Part shown: positions 34,151 through 42,204 of the stretch, piece by piece | How positions within the stretch are numbered: the stretch's first letter is position 1 | Layout: the number at the start of each line of letters is the position of its first letter | Assembly (NCBI GenBank): GCA_947490615.1 | Contig: CANLHK010000001.1 | Span: 434,001-498,000, forward strand | Origin: Planctomycetaceae bacterium | GTDB lineage: Bacteria > Planctomycetota > Phycisphaerae > Phycisphaerales > SM1A02 | Reading direction: 5' to 3' | DNA: 64,000 nucleotides | Made by a program: the position numbers and the translations under genes | The notes under the pieces: model-generated | What the model saw: the letters and a program-made list of their open reading frames with translations, nothing else | The model's database searches: none | Told to the model about the DNA's origin: nothing

Positions 34151-34639
34151 CTAGAACAGCTGCGTCTGACCTGGGCGGTCTTTCGGCGTTTCCTGCACAT
34201 CCTTGGCGACTTCGGCAAACTCGTCGGCCGTGGCGAAGTTGCTGTGCTCGCTGGCAAAGCGGATGTACGAGACATCATCGAGCGCGCGCAGTCGCATGGC
34301 GACGCGGCGGCCGATCTCTGCCGAGGGCACTTCGCGTTCAAAGTCGCGATTGAGCTCTTCCTCGATCGCCCGCACCAGCGCTTCCTTCTTCTCCACGGGA
34401 ATCGGCCGTTTTCCGCAGGCTGCGACGATGCCGCGCAGAATGTTGTCGGCGTTGAACGCGACGCGGGTTCCGTCACGCTTGATGACGATGAGTCGCTCGC
34501 TGCGCTCGACTCGTTCATAGGTCGTGAATCGACGCTTGCAGTTCGCGCACTCGCGCCGCCGCCGCACCGCGCTCCCACCGTCGGCCTCGCGGCTGTCGAT
34601 CACGCTGTCCTGGTCAGACTTGCAGAAGGGACAAATCAC
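34151..34639 (-). CDS. nrdR: Transcriptional repressor NrdR
   Basis: Repressor of ribonucleotide reductase genes that senses ATP/dATP. The 162-aa protein has the N-terminal zinc ribbon ICPFCKSDQDSVIDSREADG and RRECANCKRRFTTYERVE, then the ATP cone (LIVIKRDGTRVAFNADNILR ... RALDDVSYIRFASEH). I put the start at a GTG at 34639, since the zinc ribbon begins right after it; GAAAGG lies upstream. No nrd gene is in the window, so its targets are elsewhere. Divergent from thrS; an aligned pair of GGTACC sites is in the gap. Confidence 0.95.
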   Translation of the reverse strand: MICPFCKSDQDSVIDSREADGGSAVRRRRECANCKRRFTTYERVERSERLIVIKRDGTRVAFNADNILRGIVAACGKRPIPVEKKEALVRAIEEELNRDFEREVPSAEIGRRVAMRLRALDDVSYIRFASEHSNFATADEFAEVAKDVQETPKDRPGQTQLF

Positions 34640-34664
34640 TGGGGCCTTTCGTCGGAGTTCGGAT

Positions 34665-34683
34665 GGTACCTCCGTGCGGTACC
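34665..34683. promoter_or_regulatory. Paired GGTACC sites between nrdR and thrS
   Basis: GGTACC, 7 bases, GGTACC. Each half is itself a palindrome, so the pair is symmetric. It is placed in the divergent gap 20 bases ahead of the thrS -10 and 26 ahead of nrdR. It could be an operator; the sequence does not resemble the known NrdR box. Confidence 0.3.
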
Positions 34684-34702
34684 AACCGCCGCGCGCGCGG
34701 GT

Positions 34703-34708
34703 TACACT
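34703..34708 (+). promoter_or_regulatory. -10 box (TACACT) for leaderless thrS
   Basis: TACACT ends seven bases before the ATG at 34716, within a GTTACACTCGC string shared with the frr promoter. No usable -35. Confidence 0.55.
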
Positions 34709-34715
34709 CGCCCCA

Positions 34716-36893
34716 ATGGTCCGCATCACTCTGCCCGACGGCTCAGTCAAAGAATTCGCCTCCGCCCCCACCGCTGGTGAGGTTGCAGCGTCCATTGGCG
34801 CTGGACTGGCCAAGAGTGCCTTGGGAGCGCGAGTCACGACCGAAGGCACGAGCAGCGAACTCGTCGATCTGGCCCATCGCATCACCGCTGACGCGAAGGT
34901 CGCCATCGTCACCGCGAAAAACCGCGATGGCACGGTGAGTCCTGACGCGCTCTATCTCCTTCGTCACTCCTGCGCGCACATCATGGCGGAGGCGATCACA
35001 CGCCTCTATCCCAGCGTGCAGTTGGTCTACGGTCCGCCGCTCGAGACGAACTTCTACTACGACATGCTCTTCCCCGACGGGAAGATTCTGTCGGCCGATG
35101 AGTTCGAAAAGGTCGAAGCGGAGATGAGCAAGATCGTCGCGGAAAACCGCGCGTTCACTCGCTACGACCTGCCCATCGCCGAAGGCCTCAAGAAGCTGCA
35201 GCAGGAAGGCTCGAAGTTCAAGCTCGACAACGCGCAGCGCGCGGTGGAAGCGGGCTCGACCGCACTCTCGTGGTACGCGACTGGTGAACCTGGAAAGAAC
35301 TGGGAAGATCTCTGCCGCGGACCGCATGTGCCCTCGACAGGACGCGTCGGTGCGTTCAAGGTGTTGTCGCTCGCTTCGAGCTATTGGAAGGGCGATGAGA
35401 AGCTCGATCGCCTGACACGCGTCTACGGCACGGCCTTCGCGACCAAGGAAGAACTCGAGCAATACACGCGGCTGCAAGACGAAGCCAAGAAGCGCGACCA
35501 CCGCACGCTCGGCAAGCAACTGCGCCTCTTCCATATCGATGAGATGGTTGGCCAAGGCCTCATCCTGTGGACTCCGAAAGGTTCCGTCGTTCGAAACGAA
35601 CTGCAGAACTTCATCGGCGCCGAGTTGCGCAAGCAGGGTTACCACCAGGTCTACACGCCGCACATTGGCAAGCTTGATCTCTACAAGACCAGCGGCCACT
35701 TCCCCTACTACAAGGAGTCACAGTTCCCTGCGATCGTCGAGAACGACGAGCTCGCGGCGCTCTGTGATTCTGGCTGCTCCTGCGCCGAACTCTCGGCACG
35801 GCTCGACGGCGTCAGCGCGCAGTTCGCGCGCGATCTCAACGAGCGCACGGGTCGCGAGGTCATTGGTCCCGACAAGATTCTCGACGCCAACAAACTCGTC
35901 GGCGGGTTCTTGCTCAAGCCGATGAACTGCCCGCATCACGCCAAGATCTTCGCCAGCGAACCACACAGCTACCGCGACATGCCCGTGCGCCTTGCCGAGT
36001 TTGGCACGGTCTATCGCTGGGAACAGTCGGGCGAACTCAACGGCATGACTCGCGTGCGTGGATTCACGCAGGACGACGCGCACCTCTTCGTGCGCGAAGA
36101 TCAGATCGCCGAAGAAGTGCTCGGCTGCCTCTCGCTTGTCAAGATCATCTTCGCCACGCTGGGCATGAACGATTACCGCGTGCGGGTTGGCTTGCGCGAC
36201 CCCGATGGAACGAAGTATGTCGGCGATCCCGCGAACTGGGACAAGGCCGAACATGCCTGCCGTGATGCTGCCAAGACGCTCGGTGTTCCCTTCAGCGAAG
36301 AGCCCGGCGAAGCGGCGTTCTACGGGCCAAAGATCGACTTCGTGGTCAAGGATGTCATCGGTCGATCGTGGCAACTTGGAACGGTGCAGGTCGATTACAA
36401 CTTGCCGATTCGCTTCGACCTCTCGTACGCGGGGCAGGACAATCGTCCGCATCGCCCAGTCATGATCCACCGCGCGCCGTTTGGTTCGATGGAGCGTTTC
36501 TGCGGCGTGCTCATCGAGCACTTCGCGGGCGCGTTCCCTTGCTGGCTCAATCCTGAGCAGGTGCGGGTGCTCCCGATCTCTGAGAAGAGTGCGGCCTACG
36601 CCGACGAACTCCTCGCAGCGCTCAAGGCCCGCGGTGTGCGCGCAACCGCCGACCACGGCAACGACCGCGTGCAGGCAAAGATCAAGGTCGCCGCCGAAGA
36701 GAAGATCCCCTACATGGCCGTGGTGGGTCCGCGCGACGCTGAGAACCGCGTCGTGAGCATTCGCGCGCGCGGCGTTGAGGCAAACCTTGGCGAGATGCCC
36801 TTTGACGCGTTTGTCTCGGGAGTGGAGGCGGAGATCGCGCAGCGCCTGCTGTCGGGCGCCCCAGGAACCGTTCAAGCGAGCCTCACGAAGTAG
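34716..36893 (+). CDS. thrS: Threonyl-tRNA synthetase with a Cys-containing insertion
   Basis: Charges tRNA-Thr. 725 aa against roughly 640 in common bacterial ThrRS. TGS domain 1-65; second N-terminal (editing) domain with HSCAH and CRGPHV; class II core with FHIDEMVGQGLILWTPKGS; zinc ligands C405 in MNCPHH, H456 in TQDDAH and H585 in VMIHRAPFGS; motif 2 VYRWEQSGELNG; motif 3 GSMERFCGVLIEHF; anticodon domain from about 615. An extra segment of about 58 residues sits at 337-394, right before GFLLKPMNCPHH. It holds CDSGCSC and a basic/acidic helix. It does not interrupt the zinc or ATP residues. Start at the leaderless ATG; the longer frame overlaps nrdR. Confidence 0.95.
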   Translation: MVRITLPDGSVKEFASAPTAGEVAASIGAGLAKSALGARVTTEGTSSELVDLAHRITADAKVAIVTAKNRDGTVSPDALYLLRHSCAHIMAEAITRLYPSVQLVYGPPLETNFYYDMLFPDGKILSADEFEKVEAEMSKIVAENRAFTRYDLPIAEGLKKLQQEGSKFKLDNAQRAVEAGSTALSWYATGEPGKNWEDLCRGPHVPSTGRVGAFKVLSLASSYWKGDEKLDRLTRVYGTAFATKEELEQYTRLQDEAKKRDHRTLGKQLRLFHIDEMVGQGLILWTPKGSVVRNELQNFIGAELRKQGYHQVYTPHIGKLDLYKTSGHFPYYKESQFPAIVENDELAALCDSGCSCAELSARLDGVSAQFARDLNERTGREVIGPDKILDANKLVGGFLLKPMNCPHHAKIFASEPHSYRDMPVRLAEFGTVYRWEQSGELNGMTRVRGFTQDDAHLFVREDQIAEEVLGCLSLVKIIFATLGMNDYRVRVGLRDPDGTKYVGDPANWDKAEHACRDAAKTLGVPFSEEPGEAAFYGPKIDFVVKDVIGRSWQLGTVQVDYNLPIRFDLSYAGQDNRPHRPVMIHRAPFGSMERFCGVLIEHFAGAFPCWLNPEQVRVLPISEKSAAYADELLAALKARGVRATADHGNDRVQAKIKVAAEEKIPYMAVVGPRDAENRVVSIRARGVEANLGEMPFDAFVSGVEAEIAQRLLSGAPGTVQASLTK

Positions 36894-37246
36894 CGTCGGA
36901 CTCAGCGTTGGACTGCCCCGCGTCTTGGAGCGACCAACTTTGTCTCGAAGATCGGACAGCGGATCGCGCGCTGGTGGATGCAGCTTGCCACAGGCGCACG
37001 AGGCGAGCGCGCCAGACTTACCCGAGGCACGCGTCGCGACTACGCGGCATAAGCCTTGATCCTGTACATGGATATGCGCTGAAGCAAAATGCGCGCGCTC
37101 TCCCAAGTCCGCTCGGTCAATCGCAGTGCGATTCGCAGGGTGATCGCACAGCACCGAAATGCGAAGAAATCAGGGTAACTGTCGTCCAGATTTCAAGTGC
37201 CTCCCGTTTGCCCTGAGTGGTTCGTGAGGTAGGTTCTCTCACCGCT
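36894..37246 (+). other. Intergenic stretch after thrS, no gene seen
   Basis: About 350 bases between thrS and a terminator-like hairpin. Codon-like structure is weak on both strands, and I see no tRNA cloverleaf or clear -10/-35 pair. Base composition is less GC-rich near 37060-37200. It may be the long 3' tail of thrS and/or the promoter and leader of the secreted gene at 37338. Confidence 0.4.
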
Positions 37247-37269
37247 ATCGCTGTAGGCAGCGATTTTTT
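37247..37269 (+). terminator. Rho-independent terminator or attenuator
   Basis: ATCGCTG-TAGG-CAGCGAT makes a 7-bp stem and is followed by a run of T to 37269. It lies 353 bases past the thrS stop but only 69 before the ATG of the next gene. So it either ends thrS transcripts or works as an attenuator in the leader of the secreted protein. Confidence 0.65.
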
Positions 37270-37337
37270 GCGCCATGCCTGCAGTTCCGCGGCGCGCGCG
37301 CGCGCATGTGTTCCTCACACCCTTTTGGAGTTTTTCG

Positions 37338-39419
37338 ATGGCAACTCTCTCTCGTAATTCGAGCATCCTTGCTGGCACGGCCGTGCTTGCAAGCTCGCTC
37401 CTCGTCGCTGCCGCGGCTTCCGCGCAGTGCACGATCGACCCGGCCCCGACCTTCACCCAGAATGACACTGGCTGTCCAGTCACTGGCGTTGTGGACACCA
37501 ACGGTGGCTGCAATGTCTCCCCAATCGCATTCCAGGCAACGGGCACGCTCACTCGCAAGAGCCCGAGCTTCACGATCGGCGGATCGATGGGACAAGATCC
37601 CGTCGCCGGCTCGCGTGACCTCGACTGGTACAGCTTCGAAGTCGCGGAGCCATGCTTCGTGAACATCACCGTCTCGGCGGTCACCGCCCTGGGCGCTCCC
37701 TCGACGGTCACCACCGTGTTCTACGGTGACCCGAACAACTGCGCCAGCTTCGGCGGCTTCCTCTTTGCCGCTTGCCCGCTGGCCTACCCAGAGCAGTTCG
37801 CTGACACCGGCTCGCACGCCGTGATCGTCACCACCGAGTTCGCCGCGGGTGGCGGAATGGCCTGCGATACGGCCTACACCATCACCGTCTCGGCGCGCTT
37901 CAGCGCGTTCCCAGAGTGCGGCACTGGCAGCAACTGCGGCGTTGCAACCCCGGGCATCCCCGGCTGCGCTGACATCTCCTGCTGCGACCTCATCTGCACC
38001 GCTGACCCGACCTGCTGCATCCTCGGTTGGGATACGCCGTGCGCGACCCTCGCTCAGCAGCCACCAGCCGGTGGCGGTTGCGGCGTGTTCGTCTACAACT
38101 GCGTTGCCACCGCCGTCGCCAACGACTGCGCGATCAATGCGGAGACCGTGGCGTTCGATGTTGTCACTGCCTTCGACAACACCCTCGCGGGTGCTGACGG
38201 TCCGAACAACGGCCAGTGCGGTGCAGACACCGCCAAGGATGTCTGGTTCATCGTCCAGGCCAATGCGGACGGCAACATGACGCTCACCGCCAATTCGCCA
38301 ACGCAGGACATCGTCCTCTCGGCCTACAACAACGGCCTCAGCGGAACCGTCGATGGCACCCAGCTCGCCAACAACTTTGTCGGTTGCATTGACAACCTCG
38401 GCATCGGTGGCGAGACCGCAACCATCGTCGGCTGCACCGCTGGCAACTTCTACCTGTGGCGCCTTGGTATCTGGGGCAACCCAGCGACCCCAGGCACCGA
38501 AGGTGTCGCAGGAGCTGGATCGATCTCGATCTCGCTCGAGCAGGTCGTCTTTGACACCGGCATCCATGCCGCTGTCTGCACGCCAGCTGGCGTTGCCACC
38601 AACCTCGGCCTCTCCAGCGGCGCCATCGCAGCTAGTTTGCCACAGCGTTGGCTTGCAGCTCCATTCACCGTGGCTGACCCAGACGGCGCGGGCCCGCAAG
38701 ACAGCTGGCGCGTGACCCTCTTCCAGCCAGAAGGCTTCCAGCCAGCTGGAACCCTCAATGAGAAGATGAACTGGATCCTCTGGTCGCGCAATGGAGTGGC
38801 CGCGCCAAACTACGCGACCGACCAGGTTGCCAGCGGACAGATCGCTTACCCAGTCCTCGGCGCCAACGGCGAGGCTGACATCCCAGTTGACATGATCCTC
38901 CCAGTCGGTGACTACTACCTGACCGTCTTCGCTTCCGCGCTGGGTAACCCCTGCGCCGCGAACGATGGCCAAATCGTGCTCTCCAACTACGCGTGGTTCA
39001 TCGGTGCACCAAACGGCATGGCTCTCTCTGATGCCAGCGGCATCTTCGCGTGGCGTTCGGCAGCGCAGCCGGGCTCTGGCCCAGCGAACGAAGTCGTCCG
39101 AGTGGGCACCGTGGATCCATGCGAAGGCATGGCTGGCGCAGGCTTCCTCCGCTACACCGGCCTCAACGGTGCGTATCAGAACTGCACCGCGGGTGGCACG
39201 ATGACCCCGGTCTACAGCCCAGCGTTCCACATCCTCGGCTTCCCCGAGGCGTCGAACAACTGCCCGACCGACTTCAACAGCGACGGCGAAACTGGCTCTG
39301 CTGACCTCTCGATCCTGCTCAACGGCTGGGGTACGGCTTCGCCCGACCTCAACGCTGACGGAACCGTGGGATCGGCTGACCTCTCGATCCTGCTCAACGC
39401 TTGGGGCGTCTGCCCGTGA
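37338..39419 (+). CDS. Secreted protein with a C-terminal dockerin-like EF-hand pair
   Basis: A 693-aa exported protein. GGAG eight bases before the ATG; signal peptide to about residue 31 (LASSLLVAAAASA). The body is beta-rich, Gly/Asn/Thr-rich, with very few Lys and many Cys. A Cys-rich module at about 207-250 has CADISCCDLICTADPTCCI. A second and a third beta unit follow. The last 50 residues are two 25-residue repeats, DFNSDGETGSADLSILL and DLNADGTVGSADLSILL, each with a full calcium loop (DxNxDGxxxxxD), ending WGVCP. In Phycisphaerae this end is common on exported proteins and may serve sorting or anchoring. Function of the body is unknown. The 3' terminator is strong. Confidence 0.82.
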   Translation: MATLSRNSSILAGTAVLASSLLVAAAASAQCTIDPAPTFTQNDTGCPVTGVVDTNGGCNVSPIAFQATGTLTRKSPSFTIGGSMGQDPVAGSRDLDWYSFEVAEPCFVNITVSAVTALGAPSTVTTVFYGDPNNCASFGGFLFAACPLAYPEQFADTGSHAVIVTTEFAAGGGMACDTAYTITVSARFSAFPECGTGSNCGVATPGIPGCADISCCDLICTADPTCCILGWDTPCATLAQQPPAGGGCGVFVYNCVATAVANDCAINAETVAFDVVTAFDNTLAGADGPNNGQCGADTAKDVWFIVQANADGNMTLTANSPTQDIVLSAYNNGLSGTVDGTQLANNFVGCIDNLGIGGETATIVGCTAGNFYLWRLGIWGNPATPGTEGVAGAGSISISLEQVVFDTGIHAAVCTPAGVATNLGLSSGAIAASLPQRWLAAPFTVADPDGAGPQDSWRVTLFQPEGFQPAGTLNEKMNWILWSRNGVAAPNYATDQVASGQIAYPVLGANGEADIPVDMILPVGDYYLTVFASALGNPCAANDGQIVLSNYAWFIGAPNGMALSDASGIFAWRSAAQPGSGPANEVVRVGTVDPCEGMAGAGFLRYTGLNGAYQNCTAGGTMTPVYSPAFHILGFPEASNNCPTDFNSDGETGSADLSILLNGWGTASPDLNADGTVGSADLSILLNAWGVCP
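39300..39399 (+). repeat. 25-nt direct repeats inside the dockerin-like end
   Basis: The 25-base string beginning GCTGACCTCTCGATCCTGCT occurs at 39300-39324 and at 39375-39399, offset by 75 bases, equal to the 25-residue protein repeat. Identity at DNA level suggests recent duplication or conversion. Confidence 0.8.
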
Positions 39420-39521
39420 GTTGAGTTTGGAGCGGCGAGTCGTTTGCTGATCCAACCTCGAGAATTCGGCTGCGCGCGACAGAGCAGTACCCGTCACGCG
39501 CACCACCGAATCGTACGATCC

Positions 39522-39553
39522 ACGCCCCCCTCGGCTTCGGCCGAGGGGGGCGT
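39522..39553 (+). terminator. Rho-independent terminator after the dockerin-like protein
   Basis: ACGCCCCCCTCGGC (39522-39535), loop TTCG, and its perfect complement (39540-39553): a 14-bp stem closed by a UUCG tetraloop, 103 bases after the stop. The tail TTCTCATT is only weakly T-rich. Confidence 0.85.
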
Positions 39554-39640
39554 TCTCATTGGCGCTTGCTGCAACCAAGCTGCAGCGCGCCGATTCCACC
39601 GACTCTTCCCACGCCAAGCTCGTCCGCCTACGGATCTTCC

Positions 39641-41911
39641 ATGACCTCCCTGCCGCGCGTCGTCGTTTTCATCGTCTCCACCTTGGCCGCGACACTGCAC
39701 GCAGCCCCTCCAACAGTCCATGTCGGACAGGACAATGTGAAGGTCAGCGAGAGTTGCACGCTGACCTTCTCGACGGGATCGATCGCGGATACCGACGGCA
39801 ACGGCGTCGTGCAGATTGTCGGTCACGCCGATGGATCTCCGATCGTCATTGATCTCGGCGGAGCCGCGCTGAGCGGTGGCGCAGGTGCAGCGGAGTCGTT
39901 CAAGGGCCGCGGCATCTCGATCGTCGGCAAAGGCGTCACGCTGCGCAACGGTTCGATCCGCGGCTTCAAGGTCGGCATCGTGGCGGAGTCCTGTGACGGA
40001 CTCGTGCTTGAAGATCTCATCACCAGCGACAACTACGCGCAGACACTTGCCTCCAAGCAATCGGCCGAAGACGCTTCCGATTGGCTCTTTCCGCACTCAA
40101 ACGATGGCGGCGAGTGGATCACCGCGCATGGCGCTGGTCTTGCCGTGCGCGACGCAAGCGGCGTCACCATTCGCCGCGTGAAGTGCCATCGAACCCAGAA
40201 CGGCATCGTGCTTGATCGCGTGACGAACTCACTCGTCTACGACAACGACTGCTCGTTTCTCTCGGGCTGGGGCATCGCGATGTGGCGCTCATCGAGCAAC
40301 ACGATTTGCCGCAACAGCCTCGACTTCTGCGTCCGCGGCTACTCGCACGGCGTCTACAACCGCGGACAGGATTCCGCGGGACTGCTGATGTTCGAGCAGT
40401 GCTGCAAGAACATCATCGCGCTGAACAGCGCCACGCATGGCGGCGACGGCATCTTCGGTTTCGCAGGACGCGAAGCCCTCGGCGAAACACCGCGCGCCAA
40501 TGCTCCCGCTGCGGCCGATGATCCAGCAGGCTGGCATCGCGGACGCGGCTGCAACGAGAACATCTTTGTCGGCAACGACCTTTCCTACGCCGCCGCGCAC
40601 GGACTGGAGATGACCTTCAGCTTCGACAACATCATCGCCCGCAATCGCTTTGAGGCCAACGCCATCTGCGGCATCTGGGGCGGCTACGCGCGCGACACCG
40701 TTGTCGTCGGCAACTCGTTCCTGGGCAATGGTGTTCCTGGAAACGGCGGCGAGCGTGGCGGCGTGAACATGGAACACGCGCAACGGTGCGTCATCGAAGG
40801 AAACACCTTCGAGGGTGAACCCGTGGGCGTGCGCTTGTGGACCGATGCCGACGAGGGACTCGCCAAGACTCCGTGGGCGCAGGCCAACGGCGTTGGTGCC
40901 GCAGACAATCGCATCGTTGCCAATCGGTTCACCACGATGGAGATGGCTGCGCAACTGCTGGCCACGAAGAACACGCTGTTCGTCAACAACACGCTCGAGA
41001 AATGCAGCGCGGGTTTGGTGCAAGACGGTGCGATGGGCACGGTGGAAGTCGGCGGCGTCGCTCCGCGAGCAGGCCCCACCGACGCCGAACTGGACGCGAT
41101 CGTGGCGGCGCTCCCAGGAACACGCAAGGCTGTCGACGGCCGCAGTTCGCTGCGCGGACGCGAGAAGATCATCATGCTCCAGCGCGGACCCTACGCGTGG
41201 GATGCACCGATCGTGACGCAAGTCAGTGGTGGACAAGTGCGCGTGAAGTACAAGGCGCTCGGCTTCATGAAGATCGTCGGCACCGATATGCTCGGCTCTG
41301 GTCCGCTGCTGTCGGGACTCGATGGCGATGGCGTCACCATCGAAATCGCCTCGAACGAGAACAACTTCGCAGCGCCTTACATTCTGCAGGTGCGAGACCA
41401 GCTCAAGAAGAAGGTCCGCGTGCCAGGCATGATCGCCAAGGCGGATTGGACGACAAAGTTCTTCGCGCTCGACAGCGAGAGCGCCAAGCTGACGGATGTT
41501 CCCGACACCACCGCGTACCGCGCGTTGGCGACGGCGGAACCGCACGCCTTCGTGTTCAAGGAACTCGACTTCGACTTCCGCGGCAGGACGCTGCAGGAAA
41601 CTGCGGGAAGTGCCGAAGTCACCTTGCCCGATCTCGGAAAGTCGCGCTTTGGAATCACCTCGTCGGCAGCCATGCGTTTTCCCGTCGGAAAGTTCCGCGT
41701 GCACATCCTCAGCGACGATGGCATCCGATTCCTGATCGACGGAAAGCCCGTGATCGAGCGCTGGGACATCCACGCGCAAACGCTGGACACCTACGAGTTC
41801 GACATCACGCCCGCCCGCACGCTGCACTTTGATCTCGAGTACTTCCAAAGCTCAGGGGCCTCGCGCCTCAAGGTGTGGTTCGAGGCGATCAACCCCAAAA
41901 TCATCGGGTAG
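39641..41911 (+). CDS. Secreted beta-helix protein with a PA14-like end
   Basis: A 756-aa exported protein. Signal peptide VVVFIVSTLAATLHAAPPT. Residues about 70-430 show right-handed parallel beta-helix text: NGSIRGFKVGIVAESCDGLV, NGIVLDRVTNSLVYDNDCSF, NNIIALNSATHGGDGIFGFA and ENIFVGNDLSYAAAHGLEMT. The last 110 residues (FRVHILSDDGIRFLIDGKPV ... ALEYFQSSGASRLKV-type) look like a PA14 carbohydrate-binding domain. Together this suggests a polysaccharide-binding or -cleaving surface protein. No catalytic residues are assigned. The ATG at 39641 is preferred because it starts the signal peptide. Confidence 0.78.
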   Translation: MTSLPRVVVFIVSTLAATLHAAPPTVHVGQDNVKVSESCTLTFSTGSIADTDGNGVVQIVGHADGSPIVIDLGGAALSGGAGAAESFKGRGISIVGKGVTLRNGSIRGFKVGIVAESCDGLVLEDLITSDNYAQTLASKQSAEDASDWLFPHSNDGGEWITAHGAGLAVRDASGVTIRRVKCHRTQNGIVLDRVTNSLVYDNDCSFLSGWGIAMWRSSSNTICRNSLDFCVRGYSHGVYNRGQDSAGLLMFEQCCKNIIALNSATHGGDGIFGFAGREALGETPRANAPAAADDPAGWHRGRGCNENIFVGNDLSYAAAHGLEMTFSFDNIIARNRFEANAICGIWGGYARDTVVVGNSFLGNGVPGNGGERGGVNMEHAQRCVIEGNTFEGEPVGVRLWTDADEGLAKTPWAQANGVGAADNRIVANRFTTMEMAAQLLATKNTLFVNNTLEKCSAGLVQDGAMGTVEVGGVAPRAGPTDAELDAIVAALPGTRKAVDGRSSLRGREKIIMLQRGPYAWDAPIVTQVSGGQVRVKYKALGFMKIVGTDMLGSGPLLSGLDGDGVTIEIASNENNFAAPYILQVRDQLKKKVRVPGMIAKADWTTKFFALDSESAKLTDVPDTTAYRALATAEPHAFVFKELDFDFRGRTLQETAGSAEVTLPDLGKSRFGITSSAAMRFPVGKFRVHILSDDGIRFLIDGKPVIERWDIHAQTLDTYEFDITPARTLHFDLEYFQSSGASRLKVWFEAINPKIIG

Positions 41912-42001
41912 GCGCTGCCCTTTCCTGTCGAACCAGGCAAACCCGCGGGAGAAGCGCCGTAGTCGGTGGAAGTTTCCGCTTCCGCCAGCCGAAGGAAGTG
42001 C

Positions 42002-42007
42002 TATCTT
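42002..42007 (+). promoter_or_regulatory. Possible -10 box upstream of infC
   Basis: TATCTT lies 8 bases before an ATG (42016) that begins a short open frame, and about 198 bases before the infC ATT. GGAAG and CTTCC (41994-41998, 42005-42009) surround it as an inverted repeat. The -35 is poor. Confidence 0.35.
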
Positions 42008-42041
42008 CCAAGTTCATGGCCCTTGCCCCGAACCGACCCGA

Positions 42042-42188
42042 ATGACGGCACCCTCGACCAGAGGTCTGCTCCATCGCGTCGCCGAGGCCTGCGCCCTCCC
42101 GACAACTGTGTACTGGAATTGCCACCGCGCCGGTGACGCGCGCTGTGCGATCCGCCATTCCAACGAGCTTGTCACCAGCCAGCGCTAG
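42042..42188 (+). other. Possible small leader ORF upstream of infC
   Basis: A 48-codon open frame starting at an ATG that overlaps (ATGA) the end of a nine-codon frame MALAPNRPE (42016-42045), which itself starts eight bases after a TATCTT box. It stops 16 bases before the infC ATT. GC at third positions is fairly high, but so is the region's GC. It could be a translated leader that couples into infC, or chance. Confidence 0.25.
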
Positions 42189-42204
42189 CACAAGGAACCG
42201 ACTC

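Noticed and set aside
34524-34715. N-terminal extension of thrS
   Set aside because: It runs through nrdR; the TGS domain begins at 34716, right behind a -10 box.
36894-37246. tRNA or small RNA gene in the gap after thrS
   Set aside because: No cloverleaf, no TTCGAAT-type T-loop and no conserved hairpin except the terminator at its end.
37245-39617. 790-codon open frame on the minus strand over the dockerin-like protein
   Set aside because: The plus strand has a signal peptide, calcium loops and a terminator; the minus frame has no motif and is typical of GC-rich antisense frames.
42133-42204. ATG at 42133 as infC start
   Set aside because: No family likeness in the added residues; Shine-Dalgarno and the ATT fit better at 42205.
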